Assembly: GCF_017353455.1 (NCBI RefSeq)
Contig: NZ_JAFMPZ010000061.1
Span: forward strand, 1-36,810
Origin: Streptomyces laculatispora
GTDB lineage: Bacteria > Actinomycetota > Actinomycetes > Streptomycetales > Streptomycetaceae
DNA: 36,810 nucleotides
Reading direction: 5' to 3'
Shown: positions 16,081-27,938 of the stretch, piece after piece
How the letters are laid out: each line of letters starts with the position of its first letter
How positions within the stretch are numbered: the first letter of the stretch is position 1
Translations under genes and position numbers: made by a program
Notes under the pieces: generated by a model
Databases searched by the model: none
The model's input: the letters and a program-made list of their open reading frames with translations, nothing else
What the model was told of the DNA's origin: nothing

Positions 16081-16219
16081 GATCCCGGCCCTGTACTCCC
16101 GAAGCTGCCACGAGGCGACAAGTCGCTTTCCGGGATCGACCGATTGAGGCGGGATCGCCTCTCGGGACCGATGAGAGGACGTCGGGGATGGGTTCGACGA
16201 TGCCCGTTTCTCAGAAACG
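16081..16219. repeat. cluster of nested hairpins
   Basis: Four further inverted repeats follow in 140 nt: GATCCCGG (16081-16088) with CCGGGATC (16130-16137) enclosing GCGAC-AA-GTCGC, then GAGGCG-GGAT-CGCCTC near 16145-16160, then CCGTTTCT-C-AGAAACGG near 16204-16220. No coding frame is supported. The density is higher than elsewhere in the window and suggests an element end or a structured RNA. Confidence 0.5.
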
Positions 16220-16257
16220 GTCATCTGTGAGAGGGCAGGGTGCCGGTCATGCGCGCG

Positions 16258-16294
16258 CCGTTGGCCGGCCCGCACGTCATGGCCCGGCCAACGG
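16258..16294 (-). terminator. terminator of the alcohol dehydrogenase
   Basis: Perfect 11-bp arms CCGTTGGCCGG and CCGGCCAACGG with a 15-nt loop lie 6 nt past the ADH stop. Confidence 0.75.
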
Positions 16295-16299
16295 TCTCT

Positions 16300-17211
16300 T
16301 CAGTCCAGGTCGGACATGTCGAGCACGAAGCGGTAGCGGACGTCGTTTCGCCGGAGGCGGTCGAGTGCCGTGTCCACCTGTGACGACGGGAGTACTTCAA
16401 TGTCGGCGGCGATGCTGTTGTCGGCGCAGAATTGGAGCATCTCGGCTGTCGCCAGGCGGCCTTCGCTGCCCGCGGAGCTGAGCTTCTTGCGGCCGATGAG
16501 CAGGTCCGTGGCCTCGACGGTGACGGGGCCCAGGTACCCGAGGAGGCTGAGGGTGCCGTCCATCGCCACCAACTTCAGATACGGGGCGAGGTCGTGAGGG
16601 GCGGAGATGGTGTCGATGACGACGTCGAAGGTGTCGCGCGCCGCAGCCATGTGCTGGGTATCGGTGAAGTCGATGAGGTCGTGAGCGCCGAGCTTGCGGG
16701 CGTCGTCGCGCTTGTCTTGGGTGCGGCTGATGACGGTCGTGGTGGCGCCGAGTGCCACGGCCATCTTGACCGCGAGGTGGCCCAGGCCGCCGAGCCCGGC
16801 CACAGCGACGCGACTGCTCGGCCCCACGCCGAGGTGGCGCAGGGGTTCCCAGACGGTGACGCCGGCGCACATCAGCGGGGCGGCTGCGGCCGGGTCGAGG
16901 CCGGAGGGGAGCGGGTAGGCGAAGGTGTCGCGCACGATGTACTCGCGGGAGTAGCCGCCCAGGGTGGTAGACCCATCCTGCCGGTCGGTGCCGCCGTAGG
17001 TCAGAGTCGGGAAGGAGTGGCAGAAATTCTCCTGTCCGGCTTCGCACATGGCGCACACGCCGCAGGAGTCGACGATGTTGCCCACCGCGACGCGGTCGCC
17101 GACCGAGAAGGTGGTTACCTCCCGTCCGATCCCGGCCACCACGCCGGTGAATTCGTGACCGGGCACCAGGGGCGCTTTCGTGTGCGGCCCCGAACAGGGC
17201 TGGAAGGCCAC
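16300..17211 (-). pseudogene. zinc alcohol dehydrogenase lacking its N-terminus
   Basis: The 303 residues are the body of a medium-chain, zinc-dependent NAD(P) alcohol dehydrogenase of the YahK/CAD type, normally about 345-350 residues. Present are VPGHEFTGVV with the zinc-binding His-Glu, the structural-zinc lobe with four Cys (CGVCAMC and a later C in ENFCHS), the second catalytic Cys in PLMCAGVTVW and the Rossmann motif GLGGLGHLAVK. The usual first 60 residues with GxCHSD, which supply the first catalytic zinc ligand, are replaced by unrelated sequence (VEVDIPCACSVAFQPCSG). The first usable start is GTG 17211. The gene was probably disrupted when the integrase remnant arrived on the other side. 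Activity is doubtful. Confidence 0.7.
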
Positions 17212-17279
17212 CGAGCAGGCACACGGGATGTCGACCTCGACCTGTCCGGGAGCGGGAACGCCTGCTCGCGCCGCCGTTC

Positions 17280-17760
17280 GTGCAGGCGTGCTCGGCCTCC
17301 CAGTCCCGCCGCAGGACCGGTCTGGCCAAGACGTCGACGTGGTTGGAGCCGTTTCCCGGAGAGACCTGGCAGAACCGCTGGAATGCCAGCGGCGCGGACG
17401 CGGTCGGCAACATCGCCTGGCGGCGCATGGCCGGCTCCTGGCTCCAGGCCACCGGCTGGTCCTACCAGGACCCGAAGAAGGACTTCGACGCCCTGATCAG
17501 CGGCGATGTCATCCGGCCCAGCCTGTCGTGGCTGCTGACTCCGGGGACGGTGCAGATTCTGACCGCCGAGATGGCACGCAGCCGCGACCCGGAAGGGTTC
17601 GCCGCTCTGACGGCCGTCTGCCGGAGTGACCCCGCCAACACCCACACCAAGGACGGCGCACTGCGGCGGATCGCCACCGTCATGGCCACGAAGGGCGGCA
17701 TGGTCCGAGACATCACGGTCGGGGACTGCCCGAAGCTGGACGAGTGGGATACCGGGCAGG
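17280..17760 (+). pseudogene. site-specific integrase N-terminal remnant
   Basis: From about 17313 the frame reads LAKTSTWLEPFPGETWQNRWNASGADA, then ISGDVIRPSLSWLL, AALTAVCRSDPAN and GGMVRDITVGDC. This is the SAM-like core-binding half of a family of Streptomyces tyrosine integrases, as I remember them. The catalytic half never appears. After about 17760 the frame runs on without similarity to 18251. Both ends are therefore truncated. It meets the truncated ADH head to head at 17212-17312. Confidence 0.65.
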
Positions 17761-18323
17761 GATTTCGCGCGTCCGGGACCTTACGACCACCTGACCGACA
17801 GGGGTTTTGGGCGAGACCGTGCGAGCTCGTTAGCTTCCGCCGCCGTCCGGCCTGCACGCTGTCAGCCGCTCACCGTGAGGGGCGGCGATTCCGTCCCCTT
17901 CGAGGAAGGGGCGGAATCGGGGCCGCCTCGCCCTTCACTGCTGCCCCACGAACCACGCTCCCCTGTCTGGTCCGGCTGACCCAGGTGCGCGGGTCCCGCC
18001 GCCACCATCGACTCTCCGCTTCACTGAGAAGCAGATCGCTGATCCGAAAGCCAGCTCATCGAGCGTGGTCAGTCTCCACCGCACATTGCCACCCGGCTGA
18101 TTCGAGAGCATCCTCGCCGCCCGGCGCCGGTTCGCGGGGTGGCTGCGCGGGATGCGCGCCGGGCTGCCGCGCAGAAACGGCCCGGCCGGGTAAGTCGGGC
18201 GCGGTTGAGCACTTTCCGACGAGCGGTCCATCGGTTTTTGCGAGATCTTGAGGAGGAGCGCGCCCCACAGTGGCGACGCATACCCAGGGTGACACCCGCA
18301 CCCAGTGAGGAAGGAGGGCTGTG
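17761..18323. other. non-coding stretch with one strong hairpin
   Basis: No frame here has convincing protein character. The hairpin at 17887-17918 stands out (GATTCCG and CCCCTTC against GAAGGGG and CGGAATC, with GC-rich outer arms). The last 100 nt should hold the promoter of the dehydrogenase operon. AAGGAGGG at 18311-18318 is its ribosome-binding site. Confidence 0.5.
17887..17918. terminator. hairpin downstream of the integrase remnant
   Basis: Arms of 7 and 7 bp separated by one bulged T form a near-continuous 14-bp stem with a short GAG-type loop. It is likely a terminator. Confidence 0.55.
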
Positions 18324-18893
18324 GTGAGTGATTCGGATACGGGCGCCGCTGGGCGGAGCCAGGGCGAGATGGCCCAACTCTCGGCGATCGAGTTGAACGT
18401 CAACGATCAGGTGCGACGGCTTGAGGTAGATCCACGGACCTCGCTGCTCGACGCGCTGCGCGAGCACCTGCGCCTGAGCGGGACCAAGAAGGGGTGTGAT
18501 CACGGGCAGTGCGGCGCCTGCACGGTGCTGATCAACGGCCGACGCGTCAACTCTTGTTTGACGCTCGCCGTGATGCACGAGGACGATGAGATCGTGACGA
18601 TCGAAGGCCTGGGCGATCCCGATGGTCTACACCCCATGCAACGTGCCTTCGTCGAGCGTGACGGCTTCCAATGTGGCTACTGCACTCCCGGCCAGATCTG
18701 TTCGGCTGTCGGCATGCTCGCCGAGGTGGAGGCGGGCTGGCCCAGCCACGCCACCGCTGACGTGACCTCGCTGCGGATCGCGTTGACCGATGAGGAGATC
18801 CGCGAGCGGATGAGCGGCAACATCTGTCGGTGCGCCGCCTATCCGAACATCGTCGCGGCCATCCGTGGCATCGCGGTGGGACGCCCGGAATGA
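18324..18893 (+). CDS. 2Fe-2S subunit of a molybdenum dehydrogenase (PaoA/YagT type)
   Basis: The 189-residue iron-sulfur subunit belongs to an aldehyde/xanthine dehydrogenase. Cys58, 63, 66 and 78 ([10 protein letters not shown] and NSC) bind the plant-ferredoxin-type cluster. Cys117, 120, 168 and 170 (QCGYC and CRC) bind the second 2Fe-2S cluster of the helical C-terminal domain. GTG 18324 is 6 nt past GGAGG; GTG 18321 is the alternative. The E. coli PaoA homologue carries a Tat signal, but none is present here, so the complex is probably cytoplasmic. Its stop overlaps the next start (ATGA), which couples their translation. Confidence 0.93.
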   Translation: MSDSDTGAAGRSQGEMAQLSAIELNVNDQVRRLEVDPRTSLLDALREHLRLSGTKKGCDHGQCGACTVLINGRRVNSCLTLAVMHEDDEIVTIEGLGDPDGLHPMQRAFVERDGFQCGYCTPGQICSAVGMLAEVEAGWPSHATADVTSLRIALTDEEIRERMSGNICRCAAYPNIVAAIRGIAVGRPE

Positions 18894-19873
18894 GATCCTT
18901 CACGTACGAGCGAGCAACCGACGCACAGGCCGCCGTCGCTGCGGTGTCCAGAACCGGCGCGAAGTTCATCAGCGGCGGCACCAATCTGCTCGACCTGATG
19001 AAGCTCGACATCGAGGAGCCCAGCCATCTGGTCGACATCAGTCGGCTTCCGTTGCGGGACATCGAAGAGCTCCCCGACGGCGGACTGCGTATCGGGGCCC
19101 AAGCGGCAAATTCCGATGTGGCCGCCGATGCCCGAGTGCGTACCCGCTACCCGGTGCTGTCGGAAGCACTGGTGGCCGGAGCCTCGGGCCAGCTGCGCAA
19201 CAAGGCGTCCACCGGGGGAAATCTGTTGCAGCGCACTCGCTGCCCCTACTTCTACGACACAGCTGCGGGCTGCAACAAACGGGATCCCGGTTCCGGTTGC
19301 TCGGCGATCGGCGGGTTCAACCGGATTCACGCCGTCCTCGGCGTCAGCGGCTCCTGCATCGCGACCCATCCCTCGGACATGGCCGTCGCGATGACCATGC
19401 TGGAGGCGGAGATCGAGCTGCTCGACGCCGATGGGTCGGTACGCCGCGTCGCGATCGCAGACTTCTACCGGCTGCCGGGCGATACGCCGCACATCGAGAC
19501 CGTGCTGCGTCCTCGCGAGATGATCACGAGCGTGCTCCTTCCCCCGCCCCCGTCGGGCCGGCAGATCTACCGCAAGGTGCGAGGCCGGGCGTCGTACGAG
19601 TTTGCGCTGGTCTCCGTGGCGGCTGTCGTCTCGACCGATCTGGGAGCGATCAGTGAGGCGCGGGTGGCCTTCGGCGGTGTGGCGCACAAGCCCTGGCGGT
19701 CCATCGAGGCGGAGGCCGCGTTGACCGGCCGTCCCGCCACGATGGTCACCTATCGCGCCGCCGCCGAGGCCGCGATGCGCGACGCCGTGGGGCAGGGGCA
19801 CAACGACTTCAAGATCGAGCTGGCCAGGCGCACGCTGTGCCGCACGCTGGCGCAAGCGGCTCAGGCGAGCTGA
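18890..19873 (+). CDS. FAD subunit of a molybdenum dehydrogenase (PaoB/YagS type)
   Basis: The 327-residue FAD-binding subunit carries electrons from the molybdenum site through the clusters to [17 protein letters not shown] and [13 protein letters not shown] are the flavin-binding signatures. Between them and GGFNRIHA lies a Cys insertion (Cys118, 128 and 137 in RCPYFYD, GCNKR, GSGCSA) that in E. coli PaoB holds an extra 4Fe-4S cluster. That marks the PaoB branch rather than plain xanthine dehydrogenase. The ATG at 18890 overlaps the previous stop. The next gene begins 9 nt after the stop. Confidence 0.92.
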   Translation: MRSFTYERATDAQAAVAAVSRTGAKFISGGTNLLDLMKLDIEEPSHLVDISRLPLRDIEELPDGGLRIGAQAANSDVAADARVRTRYPVLSEALVAGASGQLRNKASTGGNLLQRTRCPYFYDTAAGCNKRDPGSGCSAIGGFNRIHAVLGVSGSCIATHPSDMAVAMTMLEAEIELLDADGSVRRVAIADFYRLPGDTPHIETVLRPREMITSVLLPPPPSGRQIYRKVRGRASYEFALVSVAAVVSTDLGAISEARVAFGGVAHKPWRSIEAEAALTGRPATMVTYRAAAEAAMRDAVGQGHNDFKIELARRTLCRTLAQAAQAS

Positions 19874-19882
19874 GGAGACGAG

Positions 19883-22859
<2,977 letters not shown>

Positions 22860-23277
22860 CCCGTCGTCCTCGACGTGACCGACCGGTCCGCCGACGCGGC
22901 GGGCCTGCGGGCGGCCCTCGACCGGGTCGGCAGGGTCGCGTCGTGGTCAACAACGCCGGCTACGCCAACGCCTCGGCCGTGGAGACCACGCCGGAGGACG
23001 ACTTTCGCCGCCAGTTCGACACGAACTTCTGGGGCGTCTGCAACGTCTCGACCGAAGCACTCCCGGTCCTGCGTGCCCAGGGCGGCGGCACGATCGTGCA
23101 GTTCTCCTCCATCGGCGGCCGTGTCGTCGGCACCCGGGGCTCGGCTCCTATCAGGCGGCGAAGTTCGCCGCGGACGGCTTCACCCGCGTGCCGGCGGCCG
23201 AGACCGCCCCGTTCGGCGTCATACGCAGCGCAACGACTGGGGAGCCCGGAGGAGGCCCCGTCGGGACGCTGGTCTGA
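22860..23277 (+). pseudogene. SDR oxidoreductase remnant, N-terminus lost and frameshifted
   Basis: Three frames together give the middle and end of a classical SDR: VVLDVTDRSADAAGLRAALDRVGR, then VVNNAGYANASAVETTPEDDFRRQFDTNFWG and GGGTIVQFSSIGGRVVGTRGS, then GSYQAAKFAADGFTRV with the Tyr/Lys pair. The TGxxxGIG nucleotide-binding motif is missing because the sequence begins exactly where the divergent TetR gene starts. At least two frameshifts (near 22940 and 23140) make it inactive. The original gene was probably divergent from TetR, with the promoter region and first 60 codons deleted. Confidence 0.75.
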
Positions 23278-23406
23278 TCAGTCCGGCGCCCTGCGTCGGC
23301 CCCGGCCACCGGATGTCGGCTCCGAATTGGCCGTCCGCATGTGTCGGTGCTGTGAACCGCGCCGTGCCCGGCCGGGCGGCTGCGTAAGGGATGCCGCAGA
23401 ACACTC

Positions 23407-24306
23407 TTACCGCCATGCCGCCCATTTCTTCACCGCGAACCGGTCGCCGACGCGCCGCACCTCGGCTGCGCCCGGTCCGGGGAAATGCGCGGGGAACAGC
23501 AGGGCGCCCCGGTCTGCGGCCTCCCCCAGCAGGCGGCGCCGGCTGTCCCGTGCGCGGGGTTCGTCCTCGTCGAAGCCGGGGCAGTCGCCCGGTTCCGCGA
23601 TCTGCAGTGGGCTGTGCAGCAGATCCCCGGCGAACACTGCCCGGTCCGAGCCCGACCGCAGCCATACGACGGAGGAGCCGGGCGTGTGGCCGGGGGCGGG
23701 CTCGATACGGAGCTGGGCGTCGATGTCGTAGTGCTCGCCCTCCCACAGCACGGTCTGCCCGGCCTGGTGTACGGGGGCGACGCTGTCCTCGAAGACGTTG
23801 GCCATCTGGGGGCCGGAGCGGGTCCGGTGTCCGTTGGCCGGGTTCCAGTAGTCGAAGTCGGCGCGCGAGATGACGTACTGGGCGTTGGGGAAGGTCGGTC
23901 GCCACTCCCCGTCGTCTGTCAGACGGGTGTTCCAGCCGACGTGGTCGCCGTGGACATGGGTGCAGATCACCGTGTCCACGTCCTGCGGGCGGACGCCTGC
24001 CGCGGCCAGCTCATCGAGGTAGTGGGTGTTCAGATGGTGGAAGGCCGGCATGGCCGGGCGCTCCCGGTCGTTGCCGATTCCGGTGTCGATCAGGATCGTC
24101 CGGCCCTCGCTGCGAATCAGCCATGTCTGCATCATGGTGCGGACCTCGTCGGCGGCCTGGTCCAGGAAAGTGGGGACGAGCCAGTTCTCATGCGCCTCCC
24201 AGTGCTCGATGGGCACGTCGGGGAAGATGTAGTCGCGGGCGCTGCCTCTGGCAGGCAGCTCGACCACGCGGGTGATCTCCACGTCCTCAAGCGCGATGGT
24301 GTCCAT
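23407..24306 (-). CDS. MBL-fold metallo-hydrolase
   Basis: The 299-residue metallo-beta-lactamase-fold enzyme has the metal-binding THVHGDHVGWN (HxHxDH, about residues 113-123), APGHTPGSSVVW (third His), AVFAGDLLHSP (bridging Asp) and FPAHFPGP (last His). The set suits two zinc ions. The insert before the HxHxDH motif resembles quorum-quenching lactonase-like members, so an ester or lactone substrate is plausible. GGAGG precedes the ATG at 24306. Two inverted repeats lie directly upstream and may be operators. No signal peptide is present. Confidence 0.88.
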   Translation of the reverse strand: MDTIALEDVEITRVVELPARGSARDYIFPDVPIEHWEAHENWLVPTFLDQAADEVRTMMQTWLIRSEGRTILIDTGIGNDRERPAMPAFHHLNTHYLDELAAAGVRPQDVDTVICTHVHGDHVGWNTRLTDDGEWRPTFPNAQYVISRADFDYWNPANGHRTRSGPQMANVFEDSVAPVHQAGQTVLWEGEHYDIDAQLRIEPAPGHTPGSSVVWLRSGSDRAVFAGDLLHSPLQIAEPGDCPGFDEDEPRARDSRRRLLGEAADRGALLFPAHFPGPGAAEVRRVGDRFAVKKWAAWR

Positions 24307-24314
24307 GCCCTCCA

Positions 24315-24338
24315 GCCTGCGCGCTGGATGACGCAGGC
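24315..24338. promoter_or_regulatory. inverted repeat upstream of the MBL gene
   Basis: GCCTGCG-N10-CGCAGGC lies 9 nt before the MBL start codon and overlaps its leader. It is a likely operator or attenuating stem. Confidence 0.4.
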
Positions 24339-24346
24339 GCTATCGG

Positions 24347-24380
24347 CCACACCCCGCACCTCACAGGGAGCGGGGTGTGG
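24347..24380. promoter_or_regulatory. 11-bp-arm inverted repeat
   Basis: CCACACCCCGC-N12-GCGGGGTGTGG is perfect over 11 bp and sits 41 nt upstream of the MBL start. It could be a regulator site or a terminator for transcription entering from upstream. Confidence 0.45.
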
Positions 24381-24619
24381 CGCGATACGGCCGGTCTGGC
24401 AACACGCGACACCAGGTGGGAGTCGGACGGTGACCATGGTGGGGCGGAAGAGCGAGAGCGTGACCGTTCTCGGTCTGGCCAACGGTGCGTTTATTCGTGA
24501 CGGCGGCACCGGGCGCGACAAGAACACCCCGCTGGGGCCCGCAGCAGACCAGCATCAGGGCCACGTGTTGGATCACGGCCTGAGAGCGAGGCGCTCCTGC
24601 TGGCTCGGCTCCCACAGCC

Positions 24620-24990
24620 CACTACTGTCCGGGGCGGCAACGGCACGGTTCCCCTGTTCTCGGCACGTCTGCGACCACTACGGGCACCGACGACAGACGG
24701 TGTGCCAGACCGCCTCGAACACCGGCGGCAACTGCCGCCAGGTACAGCAGCCGGTCGTAGCTACGAACACGATCGCCGCCGGCACCTCCCCGGCCACCCG
24801 CCCGACGCGACCACCGCACGGCCACAGGTGGCACTCATGACTTTCCCGCTGCCACGCGAACGACGGTGTGCTGCCGAGAAGCCCATCCGCACAGGTCAGC
24901 GATCCAGCGCACCTTCGGTGCGCGCCGGGGGTCGACCCGCCCCGCCACATGGTGGTGCGTGGCGTCGATCAGTAGCAGCGCCTCCACCGG
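24620..24990 (-). pseudogene. IS5-family transposase fragment and unrecognised partial frame
   Basis: On the minus strand around 24690-24800, AIVFVATTGCCTWRQLPPVFEAVWHTVCRR matches the N-terminal region of IS5-family transposases of a different subgroup from the copy at 35867. Nothing C-terminal survives. Just upstream (about 24830-24990), another minus frame reads VEALLLIDATHHHVAGRVDP and IADLCGWASRQHTVVRVAAGK; I do not recognise it. The stretch 24381-24620 has no supportable gene. Confidence 0.45.
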
Positions 24991-24992
24991 AG

Positions 24993-25733
24993 TCAGCCGA
25001 TCGCGAGTTGTCCGCCGAGAACCTCAAGGACCGTGCCGGTGATGTAGCTGGCGCGGGAGGAAGCAAGGAACAAAACTGCTTCCGCGATCTCTTCAGGCTC
25101 TGCGACCCGCCTCAGTACGGTGGTTCGCCCAATCACCTGGAGGGCTTCATCTCCCATCTCCTTCGTCCCGGGGGTATGGACAGGGCCGGGGGCCACGGCA
25201 TTCACGCGGACACCCTGGGTACCGAACTCGTCAGCCCACACGCGGGTGAGGAGTTCGAGCGCGGCTTTGGAGGCCCCATAGGCTGCCGCGCCCCGGACCG
25301 GCGTGGTGGCTGCCCCTGTACTCAGACTCACGATGACGCCACGTCCCCGTGTGGCCATTGCCGGTGCGAGCGCACCGACCAGGAGCATCGGCGCACGCGA
25401 GTTGATGGCCATATGAGTGTCGAACATCTCGGCTGTCGTGTCCGGGGTACTGGCGAACCGATAGATGCCGGCGTTGTTGATCAGAACGTCCACCTCGCCT
25501 GCTTCAGCCGCAAGACGCAGCACCTCCTCAGGCTTGCTCAGATCCGCGGCAACGAACCGGGCGTTTCCGCCTGCGGCGGTGACTTCGTCGACGGTCTCGG
25601 CACCGCGCTGCTCGTCCCGCCCATGGACGACGACCGAGGCCTCCAAGGCGGCCAGGCGAAGGGCAATGACCCGGCCGATGCCAGCGGTGGCGCCGGTCAC
25701 AAGAGCGGTGGATCCGGCCAGTTCTGCAGTCAT
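24993..25733 (-). CDS. SDR-family oxidoreductase
   Basis: The 246-residue classical SDR has TGATAGIG (residues about 13-20), NNAG (near 87), a catalytic Ser in VSLSTGAA and the YGASK pair, then VRVNAVAPGPVHTPG and SYITGTVLEVLGG, the C-terminal signature shared with FabG-like enzymes. The frame is open to 25862, but the ATG at 25733 has GAGGAG 6 nt upstream and begins MTAELAGSTALVTG, the normal distance to the cofactor motif. It probably reduces a ketone or oxidises an alcohol with NADP(H). Nearby genes give no specific pathway. Confidence 0.9.
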   Translation of the reverse strand: MTAELAGSTALVTGATAGIGRVIALRLAALEASVVVHGRDEQRGAETVDEVTAAGGNARFVAADLSKPEEVLRLAAEAGEVDVLINNAGIYRFASTPDTTAEMFDTHMAINSRAPMLLVGALAPAMATRGRGVIVSLSTGAATTPVRGAAAYGASKAALELLTRVWADEFGTQGVRVNAVAPGPVHTPGTKEMGDEALQVIGRTTVLRRVAEPEEIAEAVLFLASSRASYITGTVLEVLGGQLAIG

Positions 25734-25897
25734 GTGAGGCTCCTCGGAGACGAGACGTACAACGTGCTGTCGGCTGTCCCTCGCATAACCGGCAAAGCCT
25801 GCTCGGCGATACGGACCTCGGTGCCCAGGTAGGCCAGCCGGGCGATCCCGGGCAGCAGGCACCGGTTGCGCCGCTGACGCTGAGAGGGGGTGTTGGT

Positions 25898-26911
25898 GTG
25901 TGGGACCACCTCGGCCGCCGCCCGGTGCTCGTCGCGGCCATCGTGCTGGAGGCGGTGGCGCTCGTGCTGTTCCTCAGCGCCCAGAACGTGGTCGTCCTGG
26001 CCGCCGCCCGGGAGGTGCAGGGCGTCGCCACCGGCGCGGCGACCACCACCTTGAGCGCCACCCTCGTCGACCTCGAACCGCCGCACGCCCCCGGACGTGC
26101 GGGCGTCGTCACCTCGGTGGCCCCCCTGTCCGGGCTCGCGCTCGGCGCGCTCGGCTGCGGTGTGCTGGTGGAGTTCGGCCCCGCGCCGCCCCGACTGGTC
26201 TATGCCCTGCTGCTCGGCGCCATGGCGGTGGCGGTGGCGGGTGCCGTACTGCTGCCGGAGACCTCCCCGCGCCGCCCGGGGGTCCTCGCCTCCCTGCGGC
26301 CCCGGGCGGCGCTGCCCGCCCACCTGCGCGCGGAGATCGTCCCGGTGGTCCCGGCGATGATCGCGAGTTGGGCGCTGGCCGGGCTGTTCCTCTCCCTCGG
26401 ACCGTCCGTCGCGGCCCAATTGTTCGGGCTGCACAGCCACCTGGTCGGCGGCGTCGTGGTGACCCTGCTGGCGGGCACCGGCGCGCTCACGGTCGCCGCG
26501 CTCCGCGCCCGTTCGGCGGCCTCGCTGCTGGCGCCTTCGTCCGCGCTGCTCGGGCTCGGCGTCCTGACCGCGCTCGGCGGCATCGTGGCGGATCTGGTCT
26601 GGCTCGCCGCCGCCGGCACCGTCGTCGCGGGCGTCGGCTTCGGCGCCTCGGTGCTCGCGACGTTCGGCACCTTCGCCCGAATCGCCGGCCCGCACGAGCG
26701 CAGCGCGGTCTTCGCCTCCGCGAACATCATCAACTACCTCGGCAACAGCGTGCCCGCGGTCCTCGGTGGCATCGCCGTCACCGCCATGGGACTGCGGACC
26801 GCCACCGAGATCTACGCGGCGGCGATCGTGGTGATCGTCTTTGCCGCCTTCCTCCTGCGCCTGCACCAACTACGGGCGCAGCGCCGCGCGGTTGCGACGC
26901 ACGGCGAGTGA
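25898..26911 (+). pseudogene. MFS transporter, first two membrane helices missing
   Basis: The 337 residues begin WDHLGRRPVLVAAIVLEAVAL, the motif A loop that in major-facilitator proteins follows helix 2. About 60 residues, comprising helices 1 and 2, are therefore absent. The remainder is highly hydrophobic with about ten membrane segments and a central loop (PETSPRRPGVLASLRPR). From memory it resembles multidrug MFS exporters of actinomycetes. The preceding 25740-25897 has no matching N-terminal frame. The start at 25898 may be fortuitous. A truncated transporter would probably not function, although the remaining frame is intact. Confidence 0.7.
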
Positions 26912-27044
26912 AGCGCCTGCCCGCGATGACCGTCGCGCGATCCCCGCCGAATCCGCCGACCCCCTCGAATCCGCCGAAGCCATCGAAGCCAACGAATCCA
27001 CCGAAGACCGACACGCAAGCACTCGTGCGAAAGAAGGAAACACC

Positions 27045-27845
27045 GTGACGACCGCAAGCAGCGGAGCCGGCGAGCACCTCGTCGTCCGGCGATCGAACCA
27101 CACGACGATCCACTACACCGCCGCCGGTCCAGCCGATGCGCCGGCCCTCGTCCTCATCCACGGCTGGGGGTGCAACCGCACGGACTTCGACGCGGTGACC
27201 GACCACCTGCCCGAGGGCCACCGGGTCCTTACGGTCGACCTCGCCGAACACGGCGAATCCCGGTCGACGCGAGAGTCGTGGACCATCGAGGAGTTCGCCC
27301 ACGACGTGGCGGCGGTGCTGGAGGCCGAGTCGGTGACCACGGCCGTCGTGGTCGGACACTCCCTCGGTGCGGCGGTCGCCGTCGAAGTCGGCCGACTGCT
27401 CCCCGGCACCGTCTCGCGCGTGATAGCGCTCGACGGGCTGCACTACCTGTCCCTGTTCCCAGCGCAGAGCGAGGATCAGGCCGAGGCCGTGCTGGGCCTG
27501 TTCCGCAACGACTTCCCCGCGGCGGTACGCGGACTCGTCCTGGGAGGGTCGCCCGCCGGGACCGATCCGGCGCTCATCGACGCCTACTTCGAGAAGATGG
27601 TCGCGGTCCGGCAGCCCGCGGGCCTGCGGGCCATGGAGGCCCTGGTGCACTGGGACATGGACGCGGCACTGCGCGAGACGAAGCCGCCGATCACCGTGTT
27701 CGCCGTGCGCGCCCTCCTGACCCAGGAGGCCGTCGACCGCTACGGGGACCGCTTCGACATTGTGCTCGTCGACCTGGGCAGCCACCACTTCCCGGTCGAG
27801 GCTCCCGAAGCCACGGCGCACCTTCTGGCCGCCGTCCGCAGCTGA
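27045..27845 (+). CDS. alpha/beta-hydrolase
   Basis: The 266-residue alpha/beta-hydrolase fold protein has LVLIHGWGCNRTDF (oxyanion region), VVVGHSLGAAVAVEV with the nucleophile Ser106, and SHHFPVEAPE with the catalytic His near the end. GAAGGA lies before GTG 27045. The codons upstream of it (26912-27044) are a Glu/Ser/Ala- or Pro-rich repeat with no domain character, so the longer frame is not preferred. It sits between the MFS gene and an Old Yellow Enzyme homologue on the same strand, suggesting a small catabolic or detoxifying operon. The substrate is unknown; an ester or lactone is likely. Confidence 0.87.
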   Translation: MTTASSGAGEHLVVRRSNHTTIHYTAAGPADAPALVLIHGWGCNRTDFDAVTDHLPEGHRVLTVDLAEHGESRSTRESWTIEEFAHDVAAVLEAESVTTAVVVGHSLGAAVAVEVGRLLPGTVSRVIALDGLHYLSLFPAQSEDQAEAVLGLFRNDFPAAVRGLVLGGSPAGTDPALIDAYFEKMVAVRQPAGLRAMEALVHWDMDAALRETKPPITVFAVRALLTQEAVDRYGDRFDIVLVDLGSHHFPVEAPEATAHLLAAVRS

Positions 27846-27859
27846 CGAGGCATCGGTGC

Positions 27860-27883
27860 GGGCCGTGGATCCGCCCACGGCCC
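27860..27883 (+). terminator. hairpin between the hydrolase and flavoenzyme genes
   Basis: GGGCCGTGG-N6-CCACGGCCC is a perfect 9-bp stem 15 nt after the hydrolase stop. It may terminate or attenuate transcription into the flavin enzyme gene. Confidence 0.6.
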
Positions 27884-27938
27884 GGTCACCGCAATCGACG
27901 CCACCCCCATGCCACTTCGAGAGGAAGAGAGTTCGGCT

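Noticed and set aside
18139-18327. 62-codon plus-strand frame before the dehydrogenase operon
   Set aside because: Arg/Ala-rich, no ribosome-binding site, overlaps the operon's own leader.
24361-24615. 84-codon minus-strand frame
   Set aside because: No similarity or ribosome-binding site; lies among IS debris.
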